Below are positions 21,820 to 27,353 of a DNA stretch of 29,294 bases, one piece after another. Position 1 is the stretch's first letter. Each line of letters begins with the position of its first letter. The notes below the pieces were generated by a model. That model did not search any database. It saw only the letters and a list, made by a program, of their open reading frames with translations, and was not told the origin of the DNA. The position numbers were made by a program, and so were the translations under genes. The stretch spans positions 1-29,294 of the IMG/VR virus record IMGVR_UViG_3300000595_000004. One strand, given 5' to 3'. Source of the DNA: a virus.

Positions 21820-22200
21820 TTATTTACGTTTAGTGTATTTTCTTTTCTGTACAATTGGTTTAACTTCTAACTTTGGTTTCCTACCACGTTTTTTGGGTTC
21901 TGATTTTTCAAGCGAAGCAACAACATTTTTAATGCCCATTTTTGAAATAGCTTTTATTTTTGCCGGGGTTAATTCGTCTGTATTTATTTGTTTGGCTGTT
22001 TCGCTTGATTTTAAGGCCTGTGGCGCGTTGTTTTGTTTGAGTTGATACTCATGTTTAGGTAAAAGCCAAAATCCACCGTAATCGGCTAATTCTATCATTG
22101 CGCGTCCTGTTTGCTCGTTTACCTCAACTATAGTTCCGGTTATGCCATTTAGTATTCCCGGCTTAGTTATAGTTACTTCTATTGGTTTATCTGTTTTCAT
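21820..22200 (-). CDS. SH3/KOW-like protein with AT-hook tail, 126 residues
   Basis: The N-terminal 50 residues are a beta-barrel-like stretch: ITKPGILNGITGTIVEVNEQ, then GRAMIELADYGGFWLLPK. The tail is strongly basic, with KKRGRKPKLEVKP, an AT-hook core (GRKP), and RKYTKRK at the end. It probably binds AT-rich DNA in the minor groove, and could act as a small nucleoid-like or regulatory protein for this AT-rich phage. The middle (ELTPAKIKAISKMGIKNVVA) is a likely helical linker. Confidence 0.72.
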   Translation of the reverse strand: MKTDKPIEVTITKPGILNGITGTIVEVNEQTGRAMIELADYGGFWLLPKHEYQLKQNNAPQALKSSETAKQINTDELTPAKIKAISKMGIKNVVASLEKSEPKKRGRKPKLEVKPIVQKRKYTKRK

Positions 22201-22204
22201 AATG

Positions 22205-22348
22205 TTAATTTACTTTATATCTACCTGCCCTATCTGTATTTTGCAATTTGTCAATTTCGCGCTGTAAATGCCTTTGCCAAAGATTGAACTTTCTCCCGTT
22301 CCATTCCGGTGGGGTAACTGTTTTCTGAATGTTTAGTGTTTTTTTCAT
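22205..22348 (-). CDS. Small basic hypothetical protein, 47 residues
   Basis: An ATG at 22348 opens MKKTLNIQKTVTPPEWNGRK, then FNLWQRHLQREIDKLQN and a basic end, stopping 4 nt before the next ATG. It fills a gap between two clear genes and is preceded by ACTTTAAGCAC, a form of the common leader. No function is recognised. Confidence 0.6.
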   Translation of the reverse strand: MKKTLNIQKTVTPPEWNGRKFNLWQRHLQREIDKLQNTDRAGRYKVN

Positions 22349-22352
22349 GTGC

Positions 22353-22601
22353 TTAAAGTAAAAAATAGTTAGTTAATGTGAATGCTGTAATCGAATCAGG
22401 GGAATTAAATTCTGACACCTTATTAATCGGCAATTCGAAAAATACCGTTCCAATAGTTATATCAGCGTAGTAACGCCAATTGTAAACGCCTTTTACAATC
22501 ACCTTTGCCATTGGCCTTTCACGAAGTATGGCGTTTTTGTAAATCCGCTTCCTTTCGTTTTCATTTGCGTACGGTTCGGGGATAAAATAGTTATTTCTCA
22601 T
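22353..22601 (-). CDS. Small hypothetical protein, 82 residues
   Basis: Starts MRNNYFIPEPYANENERKRI. The middle AKVIVKGVYNWRYYADITIG is beta-rich and the C-terminus hydrophobic (FTLTNYFLL). There is no leader of the common kind; instead AAGGAAAATAAATTGAAAC lies before the ATG, so a weak Shine-Dalgarno site is possible. A start at the later Met (MAKVIV) cannot be excluded. Confidence 0.6.
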   Translation of the reverse strand: MRNNYFIPEPYANENERKRIYKNAILRERPMAKVIVKGVYNWRYYADITIGTVFFELPINKVSEFNSPDSITAFTLTNYFLL

Positions 22602-22604
22602 GTT

Positions 22605-22715
22605 TCAATTTATTTTCCTTAAATTTGCTCTTACTAAATAATCAAAGTGGCGTTCTGCTGCTTTCCTTTCAGCGAGTGATTGGTTTCTGTTATTTCGTGT
22701 TTTAAAAAGTGTTTT
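22605..22715 (-). pseudogene. Coding-like frame without a normal start codon
   Basis: One frame reads NQSLAERKAAERHFDYLVRA and NLRKIN up to a TGA 3 nt before the next start. It looks like real helical protein, and the common leader (AACACTTTTTAAAACACG) lies at its head, but there is no ATG, GTG or TTG in frame; ATA appears, out of frame, where the start would be expected. It may be a small gene that lost its start, or chance. Confidence 0.35.
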
Positions 22716-22721
22716 TCAGTG

Positions 22722-22754
22722 AGGCCGGTTGTGTTTACCGGCCTTATTTTTTTT
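22722..22754 (+). terminator. Hairpin with T run on the plus strand
   Basis: A perfect 8-bp stem (AGGCCGGT/ACCGGCCT) with a 7-nt loop and TTATTTTTTTT on the plus strand. On the minus strand it follows the stop of the gene at 22753 but has no T run. It may shield the 3' end of that mRNA or end an unknown plus-strand transcript. Confidence 0.5.
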
Positions 22755-23019
22755 ACATAGCCAAAGAGAACCTTTCCCCTCTGCCATAACCTTTTATTTT
22801 CGCCTGTCTTTTTGCTTTCCATTTTTCCCAACTGTACCATTCAGGCAATGGCGTGTATATTTTGAGATATTCCGACAGTTCCACATCAGTTAAATATGTT
22901 TCTTCTGTTAAGAAGTTAAACCAATAATGACTATCTATGCGGTTTTCAAACATATTTTCACGTGAAACTATATGAGTCGGAATCTTCGCTCCGTTGGGTA
23001 GTTGCTTTTCTAAATCCAT
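22753..23019 (-). CDS. Hypothetical protein, 88 residues
   Basis: Starts MDLEKQLPNGAKIPTHIVSR, contains SHYWFNFLTEETYLTDVELS and WYSWEKWKAKRQAKIKGYGR near the end. Aromatic-rich and soluble. It begins 2 nt after the stop of the upstream gene. I prefer this frame over the overlapping one at 22634-22840 because of its fit with the neighbour and its more protein-like composition. No family is recognised. Confidence 0.64.
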   Translation of the reverse strand: MDLEKQLPNGAKIPTHIVSRENMFENRIDSHYWFNFLTEETYLTDVELSEYLKIYTPLPEWYSWEKWKAKRQAKIKGYGRGERFSLAM

Positions 23020-23021
23020 TG

Positions 23022-23348
23022 CTAAATAAATTCGACGTTTTTCTCTATATAATTTGCAATCTCTATGAACGGCTTTTTATGAGTATCATTCATCCTAAAA
23101 ATATCTTTAGGAAAATCAAGAGTTTGATTTGTTAAATCCATTTTAGTATAAATTGAAATTCCGTCTTTATACGCTAATTGGCCTTCACCTTGAAATTCAA
23201 AATCATTAACCAATGCACAAACTCCTATTGCACAATAGCAATCTCCCCTCTTTAATTGCCCTGTAGTTTGTTTAAAATCCCCACTTCTCAAAGCCTCTAC
23301 CCATTTAGTAGCAAACTCTTTTGGTAATTGATATTTTTTTGTTTCCAT
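23022..23348 (-). CDS. Phage accessory protein of the ALRSG/C-x-GV type, 108 residues
   Basis: KWVEALRSGDFKQTTGQLKR followed by CYCAIGVCALVNDF and, near the end, FRMNDTHKKPFIEIANYIE matches a group of small proteins found in phages of many hosts (WV.ALRSG.Y.Q, YC.LGV, LND, F.EIA..IE). Function is not established to my knowledge. The leader contains AACACTTTAGTTAAAACACAC before the ATG. Confidence 0.74.
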   Translation of the reverse strand: METKKYQLPKEFATKWVEALRSGDFKQTTGQLKRGDCYCAIGVCALVNDFEFQGEGQLAYKDGISIYTKMDLTNQTLDFPKDIFRMNDTHKKPFIEIANYIEKNVEFI

Positions 23349-23371
23349 TGTGTGTTTTAACTAAAGTGTTT

Positions 23372-23560
23372 TTAAAGTTGGTTTGATTTTTCTAATTGAA
23401 ATAATAACTGTCTTATATCTGTAGCTAATTTCATTTCTTCATTAGCAACAAAACTTTCTCCGTCATGGTCGGCATCTTGCCTATCTTCCATGTATTCTAA
23501 TAATGCAATCAATACATCTTCGGTATTAACTGTAAATGGGGTTATGCGTTCGTATTTCAT
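23372..23560 (-). CDS. Small acidic hypothetical protein, 62 residues
   Basis: Starts MKYERITPFTVNTEDVLIAL, then acidic YMEDRQDADHDGESFV and a C-terminal helix. The leader AAAACACTAACATTTTTATG precedes it. A hairpin at 23589-23614 lies between it and the upstream gene. No function is recognised. Confidence 0.64.
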   Translation of the reverse strand: MKYERITPFTVNTEDVLIALLEYMEDRQDADHDGESFVANEEMKLATDIRQLLFQLEKSNQL

Positions 23561-23588
23561 AAAAATGTTAGTGTTTTGTACCTAATAT

Positions 23589-23614
23589 GCCCCGACAATC
23601 GAAACTGTCAGGGC
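23589..23614. other. Intergenic hairpin without T run
   Basis: GCCCCGACA and TGTCAGGGC pair with one mismatch around an 8-nt loop. There is no T run on the minus strand, so partial termination or mRNA processing between the genes at 23625 and 23560 is more likely than full termination. Confidence 0.5.
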
Positions 23615-23624
23615 TGTGCGTGTT

Positions 23625-23837
23625 TTAAACGCGATTCCTTATTACTGTTGTAAATGGAGGCGAAGTAAACATTGTTTGCCCCATAAATTCGTGTGATGCT
23701 ACTATAGTGGTGTTTACCACCTTTCCGGTAGTCATACTTGTATGCTCAATAAAATCAACTACGGTCGAAACCCTTTTGCTTTTACGGTGGCAGGTATCTA
23801 TAAATTTATCCCCGATTGTTACGTTTCTAATTGTCAT
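23625..23837 (-). CDS. Small hypothetical protein, 70 residues
   Basis: First gene after promoter copy 4. Starts MTIRNVTIGDKFIDTCHRKS, with a beta-rich pattern (VSTVVDFIEHTSMTTGKVVN, SHEFMGQTMFTSPPFTTVIR) suggesting a small barrel. The leader TTAAACACTTTTAAACATG fits the common pattern. No family is recognised. Confidence 0.65.
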   Translation of the reverse strand: MTIRNVTIGDKFIDTCHRKSKRVSTVVDFIEHTSMTTGKVVNTTIVASHEFMGQTMFTSPPFTTVIRNRV

Positions 23838-23866
23838 GTTTAAAAGTGTTTAATTACTTAACAGAA

Positions 23867-23898
23867 CAAATGTATATTTTATTTTTAATACATGCAAA
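23867..23898 (-). promoter_or_regulatory. Repeated promoter, copy 4
   Basis: The minus strand has TTTG (23898-23895), 20 nt, then TACATTTG (23874-23867). The 25-bp core 23867-23891 is identical to copies 1-3. It lies directly after the terminator at 23928-23958 and starts the long accessory-gene unit. Confidence 0.85.
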
Positions 23899-23927
23899 TG
23901 TTTTTGAAAATAAATTTTAATCCAATA

Positions 23928-23958
23928 AAAAAACCTCATGTTTTAAGTGAGGTTTTTA
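23928..23958 (-). terminator. Rho-independent terminator after the holin gene
   Basis: AAACCTCA, a 9-nt loop and TGAGGTTT with T runs on both sides, so it can work in both directions. It ends the lysis unit just before promoter copy 4. Confidence 0.82.
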
Positions 23959-23979
23959 ATGGGTAAAAGATGTAGGGCG

Positions 23980-24279
23980 TTACGTGTTTGTGTTAGTTGG
24001 TTGTTCGGGTGCAGGGGTTACGTTTACCGTTGGTGAGTCTCCCGTTACAGACGTTGCCGCCGCATCGGCCTTTTTAGCCGCTGTAGGGCTTCCAAAGTAT
24101 GGAGACAGTAAAACATTAGCCGTCCCGGTTAACCATCCTAATATAAGCGTTAAAACCGCTAAAATATGCCCATATTCAAATAAGCAATAGCCTATCATTA
24201 TTGCAATAACAGCTAAAAGACCGTATGCAAGGTTGCCACGGGTTCGCGTTTCAAAGTCGGGTGTGTGATTGTCTGCCAT
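23980..24279 (-). CDS. Holin-like membrane protein, 99 residues
   Basis: Two hydrophobic helices: NLAYGLLAVIAIMIGYCLFE (about 15-34) and ILAVLTLILGWLTGTANVLL (about 39-58), followed by SPYFGSPTAAKKAD and an Ala/Thr/Pro-rich tail. LGWLTGTA..LLSPYFG resembles phage holins with two membrane spans. It lies directly downstream of the endolysin gene (85-bp gap), the expected context for the protein that permeabilises the inner membrane at lysis. The family call is by pattern. Confidence 0.74.
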   Translation of the reverse strand: MADNHTPDFETRTRGNLAYGLLAVIAIMIGYCLFEYGHILAVLTLILGWLTGTANVLLSPYFGSPTAAKKADAAATSVTGDSPTVNVTPAPEQPTNTNT

Positions 24280-24364
24280 TTTTTTAAGGAATTAAATATT
24301 TATATGCTTTACAACGTGATTTATTTAGTTCTTCGGATGTGCGGATTTTGAGGTTTAAAGTCAG

Positions 24365-24817
24365 TCAGTAACGTTTAAATCCTACCATATCAGCAATTTT
24401 ACGGGTATGTCTAACTACTGTCGTACCTTCGCGTGAACCGTTTGAATTACTGTTGCCTTCGATGCTATGAAACGTTCCATCGGCAAAAACACCTGTTACG
24501 ATTCCTGTATGCCAACCACCTGGATGATGCAAAAAGAAAACAGCCCCCGGTTCCGGTTCGGTTATGCGTGTCCCGTTTTTGCTTTCCCATTCAACCTCAA
24601 CCCCTCCGGTTTGATATAGTGGGTTTTTAATACCACATATAACGGCTGCATTCTTAGCACACCAATAAACGAACGCCATACACCATGCGTAACCTTTTCC
24701 AAGCCCTACGGACTTTAAATACGCCTCTACTGCCACACCATCGTTATGCCCCGTTGCTTCGGTAACGCCTAACTGACTTCCGGCCTGTTTTATTAGTTCT
24801 GATTGAAATTGTGTCAT
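24365..24817 (-). CDS. CHAP-type endolysin, 150 residues
   Basis: The N-terminal QAGSQLGVTEATGHNDGVAV leads to GYAWCMAFVYWCAKN with the likely catalytic Cys46. Then PGAVFFLHHPGGWHTGIVTG carries His103, and FHSIEGNSNSNGSREGTTVV completes the CHAP core. CHAP enzymes cleave peptidoglycan as amidases or endopeptidases. There is no signal peptide, which agrees with export through a holin, and no separate wall-binding domain. At 150 residues it is a minimal one-domain form, usual for phages of Gram-negative hosts. Confidence 0.85.
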   Translation of the reverse strand: MTQFQSELIKQAGSQLGVTEATGHNDGVAVEAYLKSVGLGKGYAWCMAFVYWCAKNAAVICGIKNPLYQTGGVEVEWESKNGTRITEPEPGAVFFLHHPGGWHTGIVTGVFADGTFHSIEGNSNSNGSREGTTVVRHTRKIADMVGFKRY

Positions 24818-24831
24818 CCTTATTTTAGTTT

Positions 24832-25026
24832 TTAGCCAATATCTAAATTAGTGACCGTTGTTATTTCAGTTACTTTAGCTTTTTTACTCAATAACCACGG
24901 CTTAACCTCCTGTAATGTCTTATCCTTCATCCACGCGGCTATCGGGGCTGTCATAGTTATAGTTCCGTTAGTTGCCTCTATTCCAAAGCAAGCGTAAACT
25001 ACATCTATGTGAAATAAGCGACTCAT
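24832..25026 (-). CDS. Small hypothetical protein before the endolysin, 64 residues
   Basis: SRLFHIDVVYACFGIEATNG is beta-like, then AAWMKDKTLQEVKPWLLSKK and a short end. Starts in a 4-nt overlap with the preceding gene and ends 14 nt before the endolysin start, so it belongs to the lysis unit. The KTLQEVKPWLL stretch resembles small proteins from other Bacteroidota phages. Function unknown. Confidence 0.66.
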   Translation of the reverse strand: MSRLFHIDVVYACFGIEATNGTITMTAPIAAWMKDKTLQEVKPWLLSKKAKVTEITTVTNLDIG

Positions 25027-25265
25027 CTTTTTAATCCTTTATCCCCATTATCGAAAGGACTTCGCTTTATTTGCTTGTCAAACCATTTATCCAATGGTGA
25101 TTGAGCGCAAATAGATTTAACAGGCTCTCTTGAATGTTCGGAACCCTTTCCGTTTATTCTCCCATATTCTGCATCAATCTCCCATTGTGCAAAAAGCTCC
25201 TTAGTTGTTGGCATAGGTTCAAATGTAGGTAAAATATGAGATAAAAAAGTGTAACCCGAATGCAT
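25023..25265 (-). CDS. Small hypothetical protein, 80 residues (start uncertain)
   Basis: From the ATG at 25265 it reads MHSGYTFLSHILPTFEP; a second ATG at 25214 gives MPTTKELFAQWEIDAEYGRI. The TACATTTG at 25227-25220 just before the second ATG is a possible -7 box but has no good -33. The body is polar, with SICAQSPLDKWFDKQIKRSP. Its stop overlaps the next start by 4 nt. The upstream end abuts the plus-strand gene by 10 nt. No function is recognised. Confidence 0.58.
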   Translation of the reverse strand: MHSGYTFLSHILPTFEPMPTTKELFAQWEIDAEYGRINGKGSEHSREPVKSICAQSPLDKWFDKQIKRSPFDNGDKGLKR

Positions 25266-25275
25266 ATATAATAGT

Positions 25276-25482
25276 ATGGAAGCAATTTATTCAGAAGCCT
25301 TACAGTGGCTCATAAACACAGAAAAGATTTACAACGGTACAAATCGCCATGAAATGAAATTAGCCCTTAAAAGTTATGTAGAAAACTGCGAACGGACATT
25401 ACTTGAATGTTGCCCTTTGTTTGTTGGTTTAGTAATGGCTTCGGCTCTAAAAATGTTAGATGAATGCCCTGACTATGAGTAA
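25276..25482 (+). CDS. Small hypothetical protein, 68 residues, only plus-strand gene
   Basis: The ORF reads MEAIYSEALQWLINTEKIYN, then ALKSYVENCERTLLECCPLF and ends KMLDECPDYE. Composition and helical pattern look genuine, and the overlapping minus-strand frame does not. TATAAT lies a few bases before the ATG, but no TAnnTTTG box is seen, so expression is unsure. A promoter directed opposite to the surrounding genes would transcribe into the minus-strand terminators that follow. It may be an independently expressed accessory gene. No family is recognised. Confidence 0.5.
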   Translation: MEAIYSEALQWLINTEKIYNGTNRHEMKLALKSYVENCERTLLECCPLFVGLVMASALKMLDECPDYE

Positions 25483-25483
25483 T

Positions 25484-25508
25484 AAAAAAGCCCCGAATAA
25501 ACGAGGCT
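25484..25508 (-). terminator. Terminator between the small-protein gene and the lysis unit
   Basis: On the minus strand AGCCTCG, a 6-nt loop and CGGGGCT (one G-T pair) are followed by TTTTTTATT. It ends transcription coming from 25935 and lies at the 3' end of the plus-strand gene. Confidence 0.78.
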
Positions 25509-25573
25509 AATAATGCTGCAAGGTGATCAGGCTTGCTTAAAAACGGGTACATCAACCCGCCCTGCAAATGTAA

Positions 25574-25602
25574 TAAAAAAAGCACCACTTGTTTAAGGTG
25601 AT
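25574..25602 (-). terminator. Weak terminator-like hairpin
   Basis: On the minus strand CACC and GGTG enclose a 10-nt loop and are followed by CTTTTTTT. The stem is short, so it may only back up the stronger hairpin at 25484-25508. Confidence 0.4.
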
Positions 25603-25629
25603 ACTTTACTAACCGCATAGAAAATGCGA

Positions 25630-25935
25630 CTAAACTATTTGGTTAACTTTTTCTAATGAATTAATCCTATCTATCTCCGCTGCCAACAATGCAGCGGCGA
25701 TAATTAAACGTTCTTTATAGGACTTTGTTAGTATTTTCATTTTAAAATTGGTACTCCATTGTTGCGGATAATAATTAGCGCTCGGCCAAATACAATGAGT
25801 TGCTGCATATGCCAAATCACCATGAGTATGATGTGCATTTTTATCATTATAAATCTCATCATGTTTAGCATCAAATCCGTGCTTTTCAATTTGCTCTTGC
25901 CTTTCAATGGCAATTAATTCAATTCCTGTTTTCAT
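25630..25935 (-). CDS. Phage accessory protein, paralogue of the gene at 11428, 101 residues
   Basis: I choose the ATG at 25935 (MKTGIELIAIERQEQIEKHG); the longer ORF begins with TTG inside a TACATTTG box at 25982-25975. The order ERQEQIEKHGFDAKHDEIYN, HGDLAYAATH, WPSANYY, KMKILTKS and AAALLAAEIDRIN matches the gene at 11428-11757 and a small family spread through many phages. Function unknown. It stands alone between the terminator at 26018 and those at 25484-25602, so it forms a single-gene unit. Confidence 0.74.
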   Translation of the reverse strand: MKTGIELIAIERQEQIEKHGFDAKHDEIYNDKNAHHTHGDLAYAATHCIWPSANYYPQQWSTNFKMKILTKSYKERLIIAAALLAAEIDRINSLEKVNQIV

Positions 25936-25974
25936 TTTGTCGCTTTTTACACCGTCTGAATTAACGGGGTAAAG

Positions 25975-25982
25975 CAAATGTA
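25975..25982 (-). promoter_or_regulatory. Possible -7 box for the 101-residue gene
   Basis: The minus strand has TACATTTG, the same -7 box as the repeated promoters, right after a terminator. The -33 region is poor (TCGG at 19 nt). Its position makes the ATG at 25935 the likely start. Confidence 0.4.
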
Positions 25983-26017
25983 AAAAGATTAATCGGTAAT
26001 TCCGATTTTACTAAGCA

Positions 26018-26053
26018 TTAAAAAAGGGCACATTCCTCGCGAACAGCCCTTTT
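26018..26053 (-). terminator. Rho-independent terminator after the membrane-protein genes
   Basis: AAAAGGGC, a 16-nt loop and GCCCTTTT with a T run on the minus strand. It ends the unit that comes from the tail and membrane-protein genes. Confidence 0.78.
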
Positions 26054-26094
26054 GATTTGTAAATTATTTGAAAGATTTGTGAGTGCTAATGTAA

Positions 26095-26421
26095 TTATTT
26101 AACTGGGATCCTGACAAGTTTATCATTAACCCACCGTTCGGTAAAATAGCCCTGATGCGTTGGTTTGTTACGATAAAAAACCTTTGTTTGTGACGGGGAA
26201 TCAATTGATTTTATAGCTTTCCAAAGGTCTTTAAATTCTATTTTATTATCGTGGTGCAAACTATCAACGTATCTTTTTAAAGACACGTTTTCCGTATGTG
26301 ATTGCTGCCTTCCGTCTTTTATATCTCCCCTGATAGCCATAACTCCGGCCGTTCCGCTAACTATTAACGGGATTATACACATTACGATCCATACAATCAA
26401 TCGTCCTTGCAGTTTAGTCAT
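26095..26421 (-). CDS. Single-span membrane protein, 108 residues
   Basis: I choose the ATG at 26421 (MTKLQGRLIVWIVMC), which overlaps the upstream stop by 8 nt; a GTG at 26460 would add 13 residues. One membrane helix (LIVWIVMCIIPLIVSGTAGV) is followed by a polar domain of about 75 residues (SLKRYVDSLHHDNKIEFKDL, KVFYRNKPTHQGYFTERW). One span plus a soluble tail would suit an inner-membrane spanin or an exclusion protein, but no coiled-coil proof or outer-membrane partner is seen. Confidence 0.66.
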   Translation of the reverse strand: MTKLQGRLIVWIVMCIIPLIVSGTAGVMAIRGDIKDGRQQSHTENVSLKRYVDSLHHDNKIEFKDLWKAIKSIDSPSQTKVFYRNKPTHQGYFTERWVNDKLVRIPVK

Positions 26422-26614
26422 GTGGGCATTCAGAAATGCCGTTAAGTCGTCGTTGCTCACAGTCTTTTAATTTTTGTTCCAAAGTGGTAATTTTCAATTC
26501 ATTTAACTTATCCTTAATAGATAATGCCTTGTAGTCTTTGTACTTCCACACATTAACCATAGCAAGTATCGTGCTAATTAAAATTAATGAGTAGTATAAA
26601 TCATTTTCGTTCAT
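26414..26614 (-). CDS. Small membrane-anchored coiled-coil protein, 66 residues
   Basis: A membrane helix near the N-terminus (LYYSLILISTILAMVNVW) is followed by a charged helix (ALSIKDKLNELKITTLEQKL, KDCEQRRLN) that could form a coiled coil in the periplasm. This layout recalls i-spanin-like proteins. It overlaps both neighbours (14 nt upstream, 8 nt downstream), so three membrane-protein genes are translated as a block. Confidence 0.64.
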   Translation of the reverse strand: MNENDLYYSLILISTILAMVNVWKYKDYKALSIKDKLNELKITTLEQKLKDCEQRRLNGISECPHD

Positions 26615-26951
26615 GGTTTAGGCAGTAAAAAATTAATGTTATAAGTACAAATGCAGCAACTTGCCAATTATGACTATAAACCCATTTTGGCATTGAAAAC
26701 ACGCATATACAATAATACGAATAAATGAATAATAAATTCCAAAGAAAGTAATTAAGGCAAAATCTTTCAAACCGGTTAAGCCTGACATTTGAAGTATTTA
26801 CCCAAATGTATATTAAGCCACCAAACACCATTAAAGGGGCTACGTTGAATAATATCTGACAACTCCTACACCAGTCCCCAAAATACAAATGCACGGCTAA
26901 AAACAAAGGATAGCCGTGCGTAAGTATAAATATGGCGCGTTGCCTAACCAT
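26601..26951 (-). CDS. Multi-span membrane protein, 116 residues
   Basis: Four hydrophobic stretches are visible: AIFILTHGYPLFLAVHLYF, ILFNVAPLMVFGGLIYIWV, YFLWNLLFIYSYYCICVF and WQVAAFVLITLIFYCLNH, with a basic end. It overlaps the upstream gene by 8 nt. It is rich in aromatic residues and Cys. It could be a holin-like or superinfection-exclusion protein, and the sequence does not decide. Confidence 0.68.
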   Translation of the reverse strand: MVRQRAIFILTHGYPLFLAVHLYFGDWCRSCQILFNVAPLMVFGGLIYIWVNTSNVRLNRFERFCLNYFLWNLLFIYSYYCICVFSMPKWVYSHNWQVAAFVLITLIFYCLNHERK

Positions 26952-27189
26952 TAGGATGCGTCGGGTCTGGGGGAACAGGGTCGGGCTGACAACTTCCGTC
27001 TGCTGCGCGTGTATAACCCGCCGGGCACGGTGCTAATAATGACGTTAATATCGCATCCTTTTTAGGGTGGATAATCGCCTCTATTTCATCCACACCTATA
27101 GTTAACCATGGAGGGACGCGGCTTGCGATGTCCTGCGCCAATACCGGCTTAATCAGCCCCCAAATTCTTTCGATTTCTGTTGTTTCCAT
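26944..27189 (-). CDS. Small hypothetical protein with Cys/Pro-rich tail, 81 residues
   Basis: The first 50 residues are soluble and helical (METTEIERIWGLIKPVLAQD, IGVDEIEAIIHPKKDAILTS). The tail CPAGYTRAADGSCQPDPVPP is unusual, with two Cys and repeated Pro-Asp, like the tails of some secreted or virion-surface proteins. It follows the tail-fibre region and may be virion-associated, but that is only context. Confidence 0.64.
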   Translation of the reverse strand: METTEIERIWGLIKPVLAQDIASRVPPWLTIGVDEIEAIIHPKKDAILTSLLAPCPAGYTRAADGSCQPDPVPPDPTHPNG

Positions 27190-27200
27190 TTTATTTTATT

Positions 27201-27350
27201 TTATGATTTTAATTTATTTAAAAACGCCTCGCTTGCGGCATACAATGCCGCTTTTCTTTTAGTTTTTTTGTCGTTCAATTCAATTAGCCTGTTCAACTCA
27301 TTGATGATCTTTAATTGAGATGGCGTTAATTTTTTGGTTAGTTTATTCAT
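27201..27350 (-). CDS. Small basic protein, 49 residues
   Basis: An ATG at 27350 opens MNKLTKKLTPSQLKIINELN, then RLIELNDKKTKRKAALYAAS and EAFLNKLKS. It begins 3 nt after the tail-fibre stop and ends 11 nt before the next ATG, filling the gap between them. Lys-rich and helical. A small chaperone or assembly factor for the tail protein is possible by position. No family is recognised. Confidence 0.64.
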   Translation of the reverse strand: MNKLTKKLTPSQLKIINELNRLIELNDKKTKRKAALYAASEAFLNKLKS

Positions 27351-27353
27351 TGT

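Noticed and set aside
22634-22840. Minus-strand ORF of 68 codons
   Set aside because: It overlaps the better-placed gene at 22753-23019 in another frame and runs through the GC-rich hairpin at 22722-22744.
9083-25095. Scattered TTATCCA words resembling DnaA boxes (for example at 9083, 13566, 15489, 25088)
   Set aside because: They are single, mostly imperfect and inside genes; no cluster marks an origin.
25367-25618. Minus-strand ORF of 83 codons
   Set aside because: It spans two terminator-like hairpins and lies opposite the more protein-like plus-strand gene at 25276-25482.
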